Shown: one piece after another, positions 21,794-32,579 of the stretch
Layout of the letters: every line of letters begins with the position of its first letter
Position numbering within the stretch: position 1 is the stretch's first letter
Source: Paramarasmius palmivorus
Taxonomy: Eukaryota > Basidiomycota > Agaricomycetes > Agaricales > Marasmiaceae
Assembly (NCBI GenBank): GCA_037176845.1
Contig: JAYKXP010000023.1
Coordinates: forward strand, 558,001-622,000
DNA length: 64,000 nucleotides
Direction of reading: 5' to 3'
The notes under the pieces: generated by a model
Told to the model about the DNA's origin: nothing
The model's input: only the letters and a program-made list of their open reading frames with translations
Database searches by the model: none
Translations under genes and position numbers: made by a program

Positions 21794-23959
21794 TTAGTTC
21801 CGAACATCAGGAGCGGTACTGTTCCAAATTGGACAGAGTTTCGCCCAGTCAGCTGTCAGGAAATTTTCAGTACGTTGGCGCAGATCGCAGGTGATGAAAA
21901 CGTACGAGGGACAGGATTAGCAAATTTAGTATCTTGGGTGTCTTCTGCGAGGACTACAGCCAGACCACTAGTGTTCTGTTTTAGCGAAGGATCAGAACTC
22001 GGGAAAGAAAAGAAGCTTACTCGACGAGGTGGAAATCAATGTGGCTGTAATGAGTGCGATGTCAGGAAGCTGTGCTCATGATTTACCAGTGAAAGAAGCT
22101 CACCAATGTAGGACCCAAGGGCCCGGGTTATCCGTGACGAATCGAATAGTTGTCTGGTTGCTTCCCGAAACGGCTACGGTATCTCGGCGGACCTAAAGCT
22201 GTGTCAGTACTTGAGAATAAACAAGCGTGAGAGACGCACAGGGTCCTTGAAGTTGTAGTCTGGGCTATCAGCGCTCTTGACAACGTCGAATGTGTGCTAT
22301 ACGGAGGTGATGAGTGATAAACATCAATACACGCAAGAGATGATCACTTACACCGTGCAAATGCATGGGATGAGGTCCTCCAATGGTGTTATTTCCAAAC
22401 ATGTTGATCTCAATAACCTTGTTCTTCGGGAGATCGATCACGCTACCCTTAGGAAGTATATCCTGGGCCTTCTGAGCACCGCTGAGAATCTGCAGTAGCA
22501 CCGGTACATCTGGAACTTCGAATTTGACATCATTGATGAAGAAATCCGCAGGAGCAACAAATGCAAGCGTGAGATTCAACACTAGATCTGCACCACCAGG
22601 GAACGGTTTGCCTGGAACTTGCGATTTTCCGTACTGTGATGCCGAGAGGAAGTGCAGATCCGTCTCGCGGAGAATCATCTCGTTGGTTGCTTGGGTAGTG
22701 TTGGGCTCAACTTCTTTCGCGCCCTTGTATCGCAAAATGGCGGAATTGATGCCATTCTTGAAGCCTTGCTCAAAGGGACCGCTTTCGCTGGGAAGAGAGC
22801 GAATCCAGTAGTTCCCCACGGGTTGATTGGCATTCAAGACGAAAGAGTATCGTTGGGCCGCGAAGATTTGGAGTTTGTTGACCGTGTATGGTTTAACGTT
22901 TACACCGTCAGCTTCGATGATGGTCATGTTGTGGCCGTCGATAGAGAACGTAAAGTTGGGGTCGCAGGCCATAGATATCAGACGCATGCGGTAGCGCTTC
23001 CCTTTCTGAACATTAACGATGGCAAGTGGTGATTTAGGCTGTAGAAAGTGTGTTAGCGGTGGATGGATGGTCTGAAAAGAAAAGCATACATTTCCGTCTG
23101 GCGAACGGCCCAGTCCGTTTATCAAGGTAGCATTAGCTTTCGGTGCTCCTTGTGATGCTATAATAGCAGGGCCAGTGTCATTGTACCAGTCTGCAAGTGT
23201 TATGATGGTGTTTTCTGCAAGACATCATCAGAGTTTGCTACGGTGGTGTGAATGGCTATTATTCCTAACCGTCATCTACATCGTACAGGCCCTTTTGGGG
23301 ATCCTGTGGATCATAAATCACCAGAGGACCTCTCAATCCATCGCAGTACTGAGCACCGAAATGGGAATGATACCAGTACGTTCCTGCTTGGTCAGGAACA
23401 GAGAACCGATAGTTGAAGGAATTGCCGGGAATGATAGGACATTGAGTGACGAATTCAGGACCATCTGCCCAGTTCGTGCTTTTTTGAAAGAGACCGTGCC
23501 AGTGCTACGCAACCAAGAGTGAATAGTTAACCAGGTGGAAATTACTACAACGTACGATTGTGGTGGCTCGGTCCATGGTAGAGTCAGTCAGTTCATCAAT
23601 GACATTGATCTCAAACCGGTCGCCCTGAGGATGATGTGATTAAGTATGAATTTTGTGAGAATATGAATGTGAAGTACCTTGTTCGCCTTGATGAGTGGTC
23701 CTGGGAATGCTACGCTACGGCTCGTTTTCCCGGCCAGTACAGCACTATATGACATGATGATAAGAGGCTTTGCTATCGAACGAATCGAAGGCACGTACCT
23801 TCTTTCAAAACCATTAGGCGCTATCTTCTTGTTGGCGACATGTAGATCACCTTTACGCGTGATTATCTCGACTCCTTGTGTAACCGAGACGAGAGCAGAA
23901 ATAAATAGCAAGATACGGTACATGGCAAGAGAAGAAAAGAGTGAACCTCGAGAGACCAT
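21794..23959 (-). CDS. Laccase (multicopper oxidase, EC 1.10.3.2)
   Basis: A complete basidiomycete laccase on the minus strand is interrupted by at least ten short introns. All four copper-ligand segments are seen: [45 protein letters not shown] and HCHIDFHLVDGLAVV. The residue ten after the type-1 Cys is Leu, suggesting a medium-to-high-potential site by the usual Leu/Phe/Met scheme. A hydrophobic leader ([17 protein letters not shown]) marks it as secreted. The outer ATG at 23959 adds twelve residues; the inner one at 23923 begins right at the leader and is equally plausible. The C-terminus ends [18 protein letters not shown]. Laccases oxidise phenols with O2 and act in lignin or pigment chemistry. 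No break was found. A TATA element lies 44 bases upstream of the outer ATG. Confidence 0.92.
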
Positions 23960-24002
23960 CTCAAGAGAAAGTTTAATGAGGCATTAATGCTTGTAGACGT
24001 AG

Positions 24003-24010
24003 CTTTTATA
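24003..24010 (-). promoter_or_regulatory. TATA box of the laccase gene
   Basis: Read on the minus strand, TATAAAAG lies 44 bases before the ATG at 23959. That spacing is normal for highly regulated fungal genes and supports the chosen 5' end. Confidence 0.55.
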
Positions 24011-26354
24011 GACGGTTCTCTCATCCCTCTTTAGTCGGATTCGGGCCTGTGGGCATGTTCCTGGTCGCCGTTCAGGAACTGTTTTGTCGAATGAGTCGTT
24101 GAACCCGACACATAGGTGTCCTTGACGCTCATAGCCACACCCGCGATGACTTGCGCGATGCCCCGTTGAAAGAAACTACCTAGCATCATGTCAGCTAAAT
24201 TCTGCGCGTTGCATGGCATCTCAACGTACTAGTCGTATATTGGGCCTGCTGTCGTCGCTACAGTTCCTAAGGGCAAACCGAAACTCAATATAATCATATC
24301 CTGGTAGATGAAATGGTGTACCGCTTCCGCGGGTACGCTGACACTCGTGTCATTAAGTCTTTTGGTCGTTGATGACCTAGGACATCGGCGCGTCAATGGT
24401 GGTCATAATTCTCCGTGAGCCCAGATTCAGGAACAAATTATAGAGTATGAATCTGATAAACTCCGGTTCCCGCTCATTACTGTTGGACTATAATCCTGTG
24501 AAGGGCGGACTCGTTTCCGGAGCATACGTAGTACCCTAGAAAAGCCCAGGTAGTCTGAGTCTTTGTCTCGACTCTTGGGATTGATGCGCCGCACGGAAAG
24601 CGACATTTAGCGGGAGGTTGAGAAGGTTAGATGCGTTGGAGCAGAACCCGCATGGATACAAGTCCTCAGTATTCTCCGTGTCCCTATAGTCACATTCTGT
24701 TGACATGTGCCTTGTGAAATTCAGCAGGTAAGCCGAGGAAGACAGAAAAGGAAGAACTACAGCCTACGCCACAAATGTTTCCACACGACATAGTTTGACC
24801 AAAGGCGTGTAGTGGCTGTGCCATGGCGGCTTTGCAGGCGCCATATTGTCGAGATCCTTCAACGGGTTCTTGCGGCCGAGAGGGTTCTTCCTTCACACTT
24901 AATAATGAGGTTTTAATTGAATCGTTACTCACGCGTAGAAATGTCTAGCATGTTCAAACGTGCGGTAACCTTGAAACGGTGTCAGCCAATCCAGATGTGA
25001 ATCATACCGAACAGACAAGACATTAATACCAATCCATGAAACTGTGCGCTCATCCCCGTGCATATGAGTTTGGAAGGGACGCCATACGCCACTAACATTC
25101 TCCACAGCAGCCTGTGAGCTCCAGAGAGTCGGAGGTCTAATGTAGCAGGGCTGAGACTAGCACCAGCACTCTGAGCACACCTTGGAAAGTTACTCAAGGT
25201 TGATCTCATTCAGGAAAGAAGGGCAAGTTCTATTCGGACACAGTCATGTGGGCGTGGATGGCGTACTAGGATCGAGAGCTACGCGGTTAGTGTCCGTGAT
25301 GATGGCTTCTGCATTTGTGGGAATAAAACAATACCAAGCTTCCGTTCACGTCCGTTACAATCACGGCCGGCAGATCTGGCTTGATCGCCCACGGAGTTAT
25401 ACTGCTAGACCGGTCCAGGGCAGAGTGTTTCCATGGGGCGATCTCGAAGGGTAGCTTGCATATGGAAACGCTGGCCTAAGGAGTACCTCCCTATTGTCAT
25501 TGAACTCACCCGTGCCAGAAGGAATTCGCCAACATCTCAACATGAATTTTGATGCCCATTTCAGGAGCTCTAGTCGGAAAATCGAAGAGCAGAGCGAAAA
25601 CATTCGCTATAACTTCTCTATACGCTACAAAGAGATGCGTTACCTAGTCGTCGAGGCTCGAGGGCTGTACTGTCTCCTCTGCCTACTGATAAAGATAACT
25701 ATTCACGGCAAGAGTTAAGCAGTGCATACCGAGAGTCCGGGTGCCAGCGATAGCAAGGTGATAGCGGTAACTAACATGTCTCGGCGTTATCCGAGCGGAG
25801 TTTTGACTTTTGGAAACGTCATTATCACGTGGATGCTTCGTCACGCTGTCTCAACTTGACTCTCAATCAACCGCTTGTTCAAATTCACTACTTTCAGCGT
25901 CCAGCGTTCGTCGCCTATTCGACACGGCGGTTGTTGATTAAAATATTGAAAGATGGAAGGGAGCTGCAGGTGGCTATAGTATGTAGCTCGGTGGCTGCGT
26001 GCCGTCGCTGAACAGTGCGTCGTGTCGCCCTTTTGTTTCAAAACTCAAACTAATATCTCACCTTTGCGATTTGTCTGTTGTAAAACTATGATTGATGAGC
26101 AAACTTGAGCAACCCTTGTCTCATAGGTACCCAGTGCCCATCTCATGTCAGCAACTCACTAGCCTTCGCGCCTTCCGCACTCGCAAGCCGTGGTCTTACT
26201 AGGACCCCAACCAACACATACTAAGCCTATCAAGAATCCTTCAAGTACACTGAGTATGCATCATACGATTGTGTGGACAACGACTAACATTTCCTAGTAT
26301 CACGCAGAACATTGTACCACATCCGTTGTTTTCCAATGTCCAATACAACCCTAC
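24011..26354. other. Intergenic stretch, no gene recognised
   Basis: Short frames on both strands (for example 24690-24932 minus, 25182-25454 plus, 25494-25718 plus) have no recognisable features and cannot be linked through splice sites into a known protein. No RNA gene or repeat was noticed. The left part is presumably laccase upstream sequence. Confidence 0.3.
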
Positions 26355-27167
26355 TCAATAAACACCTGGAATCACCCTATAACGAACATTCTTCCTCCAC
26401 TCCTCCCACTTTGTACCAAACTGCTTCTTCATTAACGCATCCTCGTCCCCCATCCTCATCAACAGAACTGTAATCCCGCCCCCTACGCCCATGAGCCATG
26501 CGTAAGCCAATCCCCTCAATACATACGCAGAATCTGATCCGTCGCTGAAAATCCACGAGTGAACCATTGCGCTGCCCACAAAATTGAACCAGCTTCCCAA
26601 GTACGATGGGTGTCTTACGATCGAATATGGGCCATGGGTAACAAGCTTCGGCGACTTGACGAGTGAGGGATTGTTTGATAGCTTGCCGGCTGGAACGAGC
26701 TCAAACGTAAATCCTTCAGCAAGTGCGCGGTAGCAGAAGATGCGAAGGATACATCCCGCCGTGGAAAGGAGTGAACCGATGATAAGGACGTTGGAAAAAG
26801 AGTGGGGGGAGACGTGATAAGGGAAGTAAGGTCGGATTGGGAGAGATGGGATAGAGGAAGATATGACGTGCACAATCTCGTTGAATGAGATAAGGTAATA
26901 CATCCTCTACATTGAGCTTCAATGACGGGGAATGCAAATGAGGGATTAGAGAGCAACACGTACCACTTCAATGGGCAGGGCGTATTTGATGAGGAAGACC
27001 AGTACCCATTCACGCATCTCTTGGCTAAGAGCCTTCGTGATTGGTGGTCTGGGAGGAAGAGATTTTGGTCCACCATTTGGTGGAGTAAAGCTAACCCCAA
27101 AGGAGACGGCCGACGCAAGGATAAGAGAGGTCTTTGCCAATACTTCGAGGTTCTGGGTGATCATCAT
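26355..27167 (-). CDS. Isoprenylcysteine carboxyl methyltransferase-like membrane protein (copy A)
   Basis: Two exons, 27167-26964 and 26906-26355, give 251 residues joined at a GTACGT/TAG intron. The C-terminal half carries the ICMT signature (ELVPAGKLSNNPSLVKSPKL, then GPYSIVRHPSYLGSW) and the ending region DALMKKQFGTKWEEWRKNV. Several hydrophobic helices are visible before and after it. ICMT/Ste14 enzymes methylate the prenylated C-terminal cysteine of proteins in the endoplasmic reticulum with S-adenosylmethionine; the RHPSYLG loop is the cofactor/metal-associated part conserved in the wider NnrU/ICMT superfamily. Mushrooms have many diverged copies whose substrates are unknown, so I call the superfamily with confidence and the exact substrate not at all. 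It is tandem with a paralogue at 28184-27432. Confidence 0.8.
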
Positions 27168-27431
27168 GGTTATTCTACGGTGAGGTATCAGCGGGGGCTT
27201 ATTTATCGAATTTCTGTCGCCGACCCAATTCGGTAAATCACTTGGCTTCGCTTCTAACGGCTTTTTGCTTTTTGACAGGTTGAATGTTCACATACACGAG
27301 GAGCATGCATTATACTGTTTTCCTTCTGCCGACGATAATTCTCCGTCACCCCTGACTTCCTGGACACGCAACTTCCGGTTTAATCTCAGCGAAAGCTACA
27401 TGATTCTTTTGGCTGTGTACAACTAGACATC

Positions 27432-28184
27432 TCAGAAGACACCAGGTATCATTCTGTACTGTACCACTCGGCTCCATCTCGACCACTCCTTTCCAAACTG
27501 CTTTTTCATCAACTCATCTTCATCCCATACTCTCATGGTCACCAATATAGCCCCCGAGCCAACTGCAAAAATCCAGCTACCCACGCACAATCTGCCAATT
27601 AAGGTATCAAGAAACCCACTCTCCCGCATCCATGACCCGCGAACCATATGAACCATTGTGCTGCCGAAAAAGCACATCCAAAGTCCGAGATATGAAGGGT
27701 GTCGGACATAACTGTATGGCCCTGTAGTAATGAGTTTCGGGTTTTGAGCGACAGAAGGTGAGATGGCATTCTGCCCGGCGGGAACAAGTTCAAACGTAAA
27801 ACACTCTCCCAGTTCGCGATAGCACAAAAAGCGTATCAAGCCACCGAAAATCGAGAAAAATGCAGCGACGACGAATAGGGAGTTAAGAGACACGTTTGCA
27901 ATGTCTCTGTGTGCAACGATGTGAATGCATTCGTTTAAGGCAGCGGTGTAAAAGCCAATCTAAAAAAGACATTAAAACCAGAGCTTGTCATGACGCTTAG
28001 AATATACCTTCTGAAGAGGGAGCACGTATCTAATGCGAATGACTACGAACCACTCGCGCAGTCCGCTTGGAGTGGAGGCCATAGAGCCTTTTGGTGTCGG
28101 ATGTGGGGGAGTAGAGCAAATCCCATAGAAAATCGCAGAGAGGAAAAACAACACGATCCTGAGTGCAACCTGTAGAGTTGACAT
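27432..28184 (-). CDS. Isoprenylcysteine carboxyl methyltransferase-like membrane protein (copy B)
   Basis: Exons 28184-28008 and 27959-27432 give 234 residues. The single intron sits at the same place as in copy A, just after the N-terminal LPLQK/LPIEV helix end, so the two genes arose by tandem duplication. Signature segments are ELVPAGQNAISPSVAQNPKL, GPYSYVRHPSYLGLWM and DELMKKQFGKEWSRWSRVV. The start at MSTLQVALRIVLFFLSA was chosen because it aligns with copy A and begins a membrane helix; upstream in-frame ATGs (to 28343) add a non-hydrophobic, unlike stretch. The divergence between the copies is considerable, so the duplication is not recent. Confidence 0.8.
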
Positions 28185-29015
28185 TGCTGCTAAACTGGTT
28201 CCTACCTTCCGGTTAAATAACTCAGTCTGGGAGAAAAATGGAGATAATCTAGTACCGACGACAGCACGAATGCTTCTATGACAGGGTGGTAGCCACATTA
28301 CATGCTTTTTATCCGACGGTCCCTCGTTCATGACGGATGTCAAAGGCTATCACCGAACTATCAATAGCGAGGTCGAACCTGCATACCGAAGTACTATATC
28401 AAATCATATCTCGTTGATTATTCACTGCACAGCTGGTGGAATCACTCCTGTGGTAGAGCGGGTTGCACATCAGCAGGAAGAGGATGTTGGTAATGTGCGC
28501 CAAAAAGGAGAAACCTAACGGTAACGGGTGCCAACACGTTTACCATCAAAGATGCTTATCATTTGCTTATCATGGCATCGGTAAACCATCTCTTCTCCTG
28601 GACCTGTACCCTTCCTTCTGATAGGTTCTTGGCGATGGGTTAATCATGTCTTGTATTCGGCATGAAAATAGCAGCTCGGGCTGGGTGAGGAGTACTCTGG
28701 CCATGACTGGACATAGGTACCTAACGTTCGGCAGTGTTCGGCACGCGCCGGATATTGATCAGCGTCGGCATGGGGGCTTCACAACGGCAAAATCTCTCAT
28801 GACTATTCACTCCTCGGCTACACAATGGCACAGAGGATTCACCCAGAAAGTAAGAGCGAGAGCAAGGACTACCCACGGCCTGCCGCATACATCTGTGACG
28901 GCGACCCATCGCCAAGTTCTAACAGATTGAAGCCCACTGTTTTGCCTTGTACACATAGACTAACAATATCCAATGATATCCCATGTCCAAAAAACCTCTT
29001 GCAAGTGCCTTTTCG
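28185..29015. other. Intergenic, no gene recognised
   Basis: Upstream region of the methyltransferase copy B. Plus-strand frames at 28646-28930 and 28825-29139 are not protein-like, and the second overlaps a minus-strand candidate gene antisense. Confidence 0.3.
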
Positions 29016-29294
29016 CTACGCTCGAGTAGTGTATGGAGGAAGTACTTCATTGTTCGGATTTGAGTTCCTCTCGGATGCCGCCTCGGTCGCCTTGCCAACG
29101 TGGGTCACCTCCAGCTGCACACCCTCACTTCCACCATGACCATCCTCTATGCCAGCTTCCCGCTTCTTTATTCGCCGCCTACACATTAAGCCCAATTTGC
29201 ACAGGATGAGAAGGAACGCTATTCCAAAGCAAGTGGACAGCAGACCAATGAGCGTGTTTCTGGCCTTACGCTCAATTTTGGGTCCGTCAGTCAT
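29016..29294 (-). CDS. Possible small single-pass membrane protein (last exon of a gene)
   Basis: The frame begins MTDGPKIERKARN and contains one clear membrane helix (TLIGLLSTCFGIAFLLILCK) followed by a strongly basic stop-transfer CRRRIKKRE. A polar acidic tail ends NNEVLPPYTTRA, with a PPY-type motif that could recruit WW-domain ubiquitin ligases. A GTGAGT...CATAG intron ends exactly before the ATG, so this is likely the last exon of a larger gene with an extracellular part encoded at 29345-29535. I could not settle the upstream frame. Function unknown. Confidence 0.4.
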   Translation of the reverse strand: MTDGPKIERKARNTLIGLLSTCFGIAFLLILCKLGLMCRRRIKKREAGIEDGHGGSEGVQLEVTHVGKATEAASERNSNPNNEVLPPYTTRA

Positions 29295-29674
29295 CTATGA
29301 ACTTTCCAGCGAGAGAAAACCTTGAAAGATGGTGGGACTCACCAGAACTACGAAGGCGGGGAAGCAGAGCCGTGGATATCTGGGGACGGCTACTTATACC
29401 ATCGTTACCCTTGAGAACCGCATGGTTCCCACTTCGTGGAGCGAAGCAAATTCCGGGTTCGGGTTCGTACTTCCCGCCCATCAGGATTCGATGCCAACCA
29501 CATGCTACGGCGGCACCACACAAGTAATACATAGTGGTAATAATAGAACAACCACCGATCTAGCCTCCCTTGTGCATTCTTTCGACTCCTGCAGGTATGT
29601 AGCGGAATGGATTACATAGTAGCACTTGTTGAGACACCGAAAAGAAGGTCGAGAGCAGAAGCGTGACAAAAACT
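29295..29674. other. Probable upstream exon region of the membrane protein
   Basis: Open frames exist on both strands but none joins unambiguously to the 29294 exon. On the minus strand an intron with GTGAGT at about 29343 and acceptor at 29295 is visible. Otherwise nothing is recognised before the tRNA. Confidence 0.3.
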
Positions 29675-29765
29675 GGACGTTCAGGGGATTGAACCCTGGA
29701 CCTTATACATACTCGATGTCATCAACATCTGCAAAGCATACGCGCTACCACTGCGCTAAACGCCC
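29675..29765 (-). tRNA. tRNA-Ala (anticodon TGC) with 20-base intron
   Basis: On the minus strand the acceptor GGGCGTT pairs with AACGTCC, including the G3:U70 wobble pair that marks tRNA-Ala. The D arm is GCGCAGTGGTAGCGC. The anticodon stem TATGC/GTATA encloses TTTGCA, a 20-base intron beginning GATGTTGATGACATC, and T. The T arm is CAGGG TTCAATC CCCTG. All arms pair. The mature length is 71 before CCA addition. Confidence 0.9.
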
Positions 29766-30469
29766 ATGTTAAGCGCAGATACTGGGGTTTTTTATACGGG
29801 ACAAACTCGCAGAAGGAACAGCCTTACCCAAAAGAACTGCGTATCTTCCCCTAATCTACTTTGTGGAAGGCAGTCCATACTAAATTCCAATGCCCAAGAT
29901 AATCTAAGCTATCGACGGAGTCCGGCGAGCTAGATTTTGCTAAACCAATTGTGGTTTTTTTTGACGTATAACAACGGAAATCCCGATGCAAATGTGAGCT
30001 GAAGAGGATCCATAAGAGTCGATGCATATTACTAGACGTCCCTAGCCCAAGCTCACCGACCACCGATAATATAAGGGTGCAGAAGTACTGTAGAGTTAGA
30101 AGTTGGAAGGAACTGTGTTGGATAAAGGAAACCAGGAATGCTGACCATCCAAAGCGCTTAGTAACCATCGTGTCACTCATTCCACGACATCCATCAACGA
30201 TGCCGTTCCGCACTAGCCTGCTCACACCTGAGTTCGGGTGTTGAAACCATTAGATTCCTTTACCTGGCGTCTGTAGGCGCGTCCTGCTTGTCGATCTCGA
30301 CGTTAAATCCTCACAGTTCAAATGAATCACTCATCCATTCCCCCGTACGGTATCAACGATCTAGTCATCTCCCTTGCATCTCCTTTCGAAGCTGCGTAGT
30401 GTCGCCGTCTCATGAGGCAAAACAAAGGATATTTTTTTCCAGATGACCTGAATGGGGGTCAAATTGGGT
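29766..30469. other. Intergenic, no gene recognised
   Basis: A minus-strand frame at 29851-30225 (124 codons) has no domain resemblance and low protein-like character. The region includes the 5' flank of the tRNA-Ala and the 3' flank of the first glutathione transferase. Confidence 0.3.
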
Positions 30470-31273
30470 TCAAGCCAGACGTGGCCTCTCGTAGGATTCT
30501 AAATCTTTTGCTAGCCTAGCCCATCTTCCACCATGCCACTTGCATACTCGCTTGTACTCCTCACTATCTTCCCCCCACAGACTCCCAATCCAAACAACAC
30601 TCCCTGCAGCCCAGAAATCCGCGAAGCTAACCTGCTCTCCCATCACATATCGGGCGTCCTTCAGCCAACTATCAACCACACCATATCCATCCTCGGCCTT
30701 TTTCCACGACTTTACACACTCTTCTCCTTTAGGCTCTATGTCGTCGAAAGGTACACCGTAGTTCTGTTCCGTTTCTTTTCGATGATGTTCCGCGCTGGCC
30801 GGATTCATGAGATTGACGATTCTGGAGTGTGCAAGCGGAATCAATGGGAGTATCGCTTTCTCCAAAAAAGCATCCAAGAACGCTTGTTGAAGAGCCTCAG
30901 TGCCTGGTGGTATGACCGTCTTATCTGGCATAGGATATGTCTTATCGAGATATTGCGCGATAGAGAAAGATTCGGAGACTGATGCGCCAGTGTTGGGATC
31001 GTGGATGACGGGTACAGTGTACTTTGGGCTACCATCGCGCTTCTTGCGAGTCGGAGGTGCGCCAATCGATTTACAGAGAGCTTCGATGTCCGGGAGCTCG
31101 ACGTGGATAATTTCGTATGGAATTCCCTTGTAATTGAGCGTGTACCTGGGCTTGACAGTGAGTGCTCTGCAAATTGTGGAGCGAAAGGGAACTCACAATG
31201 TCTTCAACAGGTTTGGTGACCATATCCTGTCTAGTTTCGAGGGGAAATCGTAAAAGCGTATTGGCTTGGACAT
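30470..31273 (-). CDS. Glutathione S-transferase, etherase-related type (copy 1)
   Basis: Exons 31273-31197 (77 bases) and 31145-30470 encode 250 residues. The N-terminal thioredoxin-fold half has RFYDFPSKLDRIWSPN, then KYTVPVIHDPNTGASVSESF, where the VPVIHDP and E-S motif form the glutathione site. The helical C-terminal half has KDARYVMGEQVSFADFWAAG, the usual aspartate-containing GST core. The WSPN-type start, rather than a Ser/Cys-containing one, and overall form match the basidiomycete GTE (LigE/etherase-like) clade, which is linked to breakdown of wood-derived or toxic aromatics; this class assignment is inference. It is tandem with copy 2 upstream. No defects seen. Confidence 0.85.
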
Positions 31274-31777
31274 TATGGAGCTGATTCTCAGATGTGAATG
31301 TATTGGAGTTCTTTTAACGTGAAGTCGCTTGTATGTTCCGGTTCCCTCGGTATTTCTAAGCTGCTGACTGAAGCGTTGCACTCAGTCAGCGACGACGACT
31401 AGCCTCGTTGCAGGCCTTTTTCGATCCGTATCAGGGACCAAGGAGCTCCGCTCGGTAATAATCTATTAAAAAAGTATCCATCCGAGCTTTCCTCAATACA
31501 ATCGACAGGTGTCGATCGGCTGCCAAGGATTCACTCAGTCCCAAATGCTAATGATTGTTTGGAGGATCAAGGTTGGCCATGTACATACCTAACGGCCGGT
31601 CAGGTCTACCTTAGAGGTACGTCGCCGAAACCCACTCAAAGTTGGAGTCTGAATGTTTGTACTCATACAGCGTTTTCGGAAACCAGCGAGGTTGCTGCGG
31701 TGGTGTACAGTGAGGAAATTCTTCGTGTAGTGATAGTAGAGCAGATTACATTTAGCTGCACTGGTACATCACGCCTC
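31274..31777. other. Intergenic between tandem transferases
   Basis: Promoter side of copy 1 and 3' flank of copy 2. A long plus-strand frame here (31559-32197) is an antisense shadow of copy 2. Confidence 0.4.
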
Positions 31778-32579
31778 TTAGGAAAGTCTCTCGTACTGCT
31801 CAAAGTCCTTGACCAGCCTTGCCCATCTTCCGTCGTGCCAACTGGTCGCCTTCTTCCATTCCTCGCTATCCTCTCCCCACAGGATCCTTATCCAGAGGAT
31901 GCTTCCCGCGAGCACAAAGTCGACGAAGCTGACCTTGTCGCCCATTACGTACCTATCTTCCTTCTTCAACCAACCATCGATCGCTCCATAGCCTGCTTCC
32001 ACTTGCTTCCACGCCTCGGCCCTCTTATCATCCTTCGGTTCCAACTCGGTCAATGGTTTCCCAAACAGAACTGCCCTGGTACTCCTGAAATATTCCTCGC
32101 TAGGTGGATTCAAGACGTCCGCTGTCCTAGGAAGTGCGAGCGGAGCCAACGAAGGGAATACTTTGCCCCTGTATGCCTCGATGAATGCCTTTTGTAGCGC
32201 TCGGGTACCGGCAGGGATCAAGGTCTTTTCTGGATTGGGGTACGTGTTCTCGAGATATTCGACGATCGCGAAGGATTCAGAAATCGATGCACCGGTGTTG
32301 GGGTCATGGATGACGGGGAGAGTGTAATGTGGTCGACCGTCGGCCTTCTTGTCGGTTGGGGGCGCTCCAATAGATTTGCAGGTGCTCTCGATGTCTGGGT
32401 ACTCGGTCCAGACGATCTCATATGGAAGCCCCTTAAATGTAAGCGTGTACCTAATAAATCGTGAGTCGAGTTCGCCAAGGTCAAGAAATCTGGTATGCTG
32501 ACATGGTTTTCAGTGTGTTTGGGGACCATGCCTTGTTGAGCTTGCTCGGAATGTCGTAGAATTTAATTGGCTTCGACAT
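31778..32579 (-). CDS. Glutathione S-transferase, etherase-related type (copy 2)
   Basis: Exons 32579-32503 (77 bases) and 32450-31778 encode 249 residues. The intron is at exactly the same position and phase as in copies 1 and 3, although its donor is the less usual GTCAGC. Key segments are KFYDIPSKLNKAWSPN, HYTLPVIHDPNTGASISESF and EDRYVMGDKVSFVDFVLAGS. Expected role: glutathione conjugation or ether cleavage in the cytosol. It is adjacent and same-strand to copy 1, so a tandem duplication is likely; copy 3 at 46766 is about 14 kb away on the other strand. Confidence 0.85.

Noticed and set aside
22524..23032. Plus-strand frames opposite the laccase
   Set aside because: Antisense shadows of laccase exons.
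31559..32197. 212-codon plus-strand open frame
   Set aside because: It is antisense to the second glutathione transferase exon and reflects that gene's codon bias.
26355..32579. Secondary-metabolite cluster made of methyltransferases plus glutathione transferases
   Set aside because: No backbone enzyme (polyketide synthase, NRPS, terpene synthase) is present; the group is better explained by tandem duplications.
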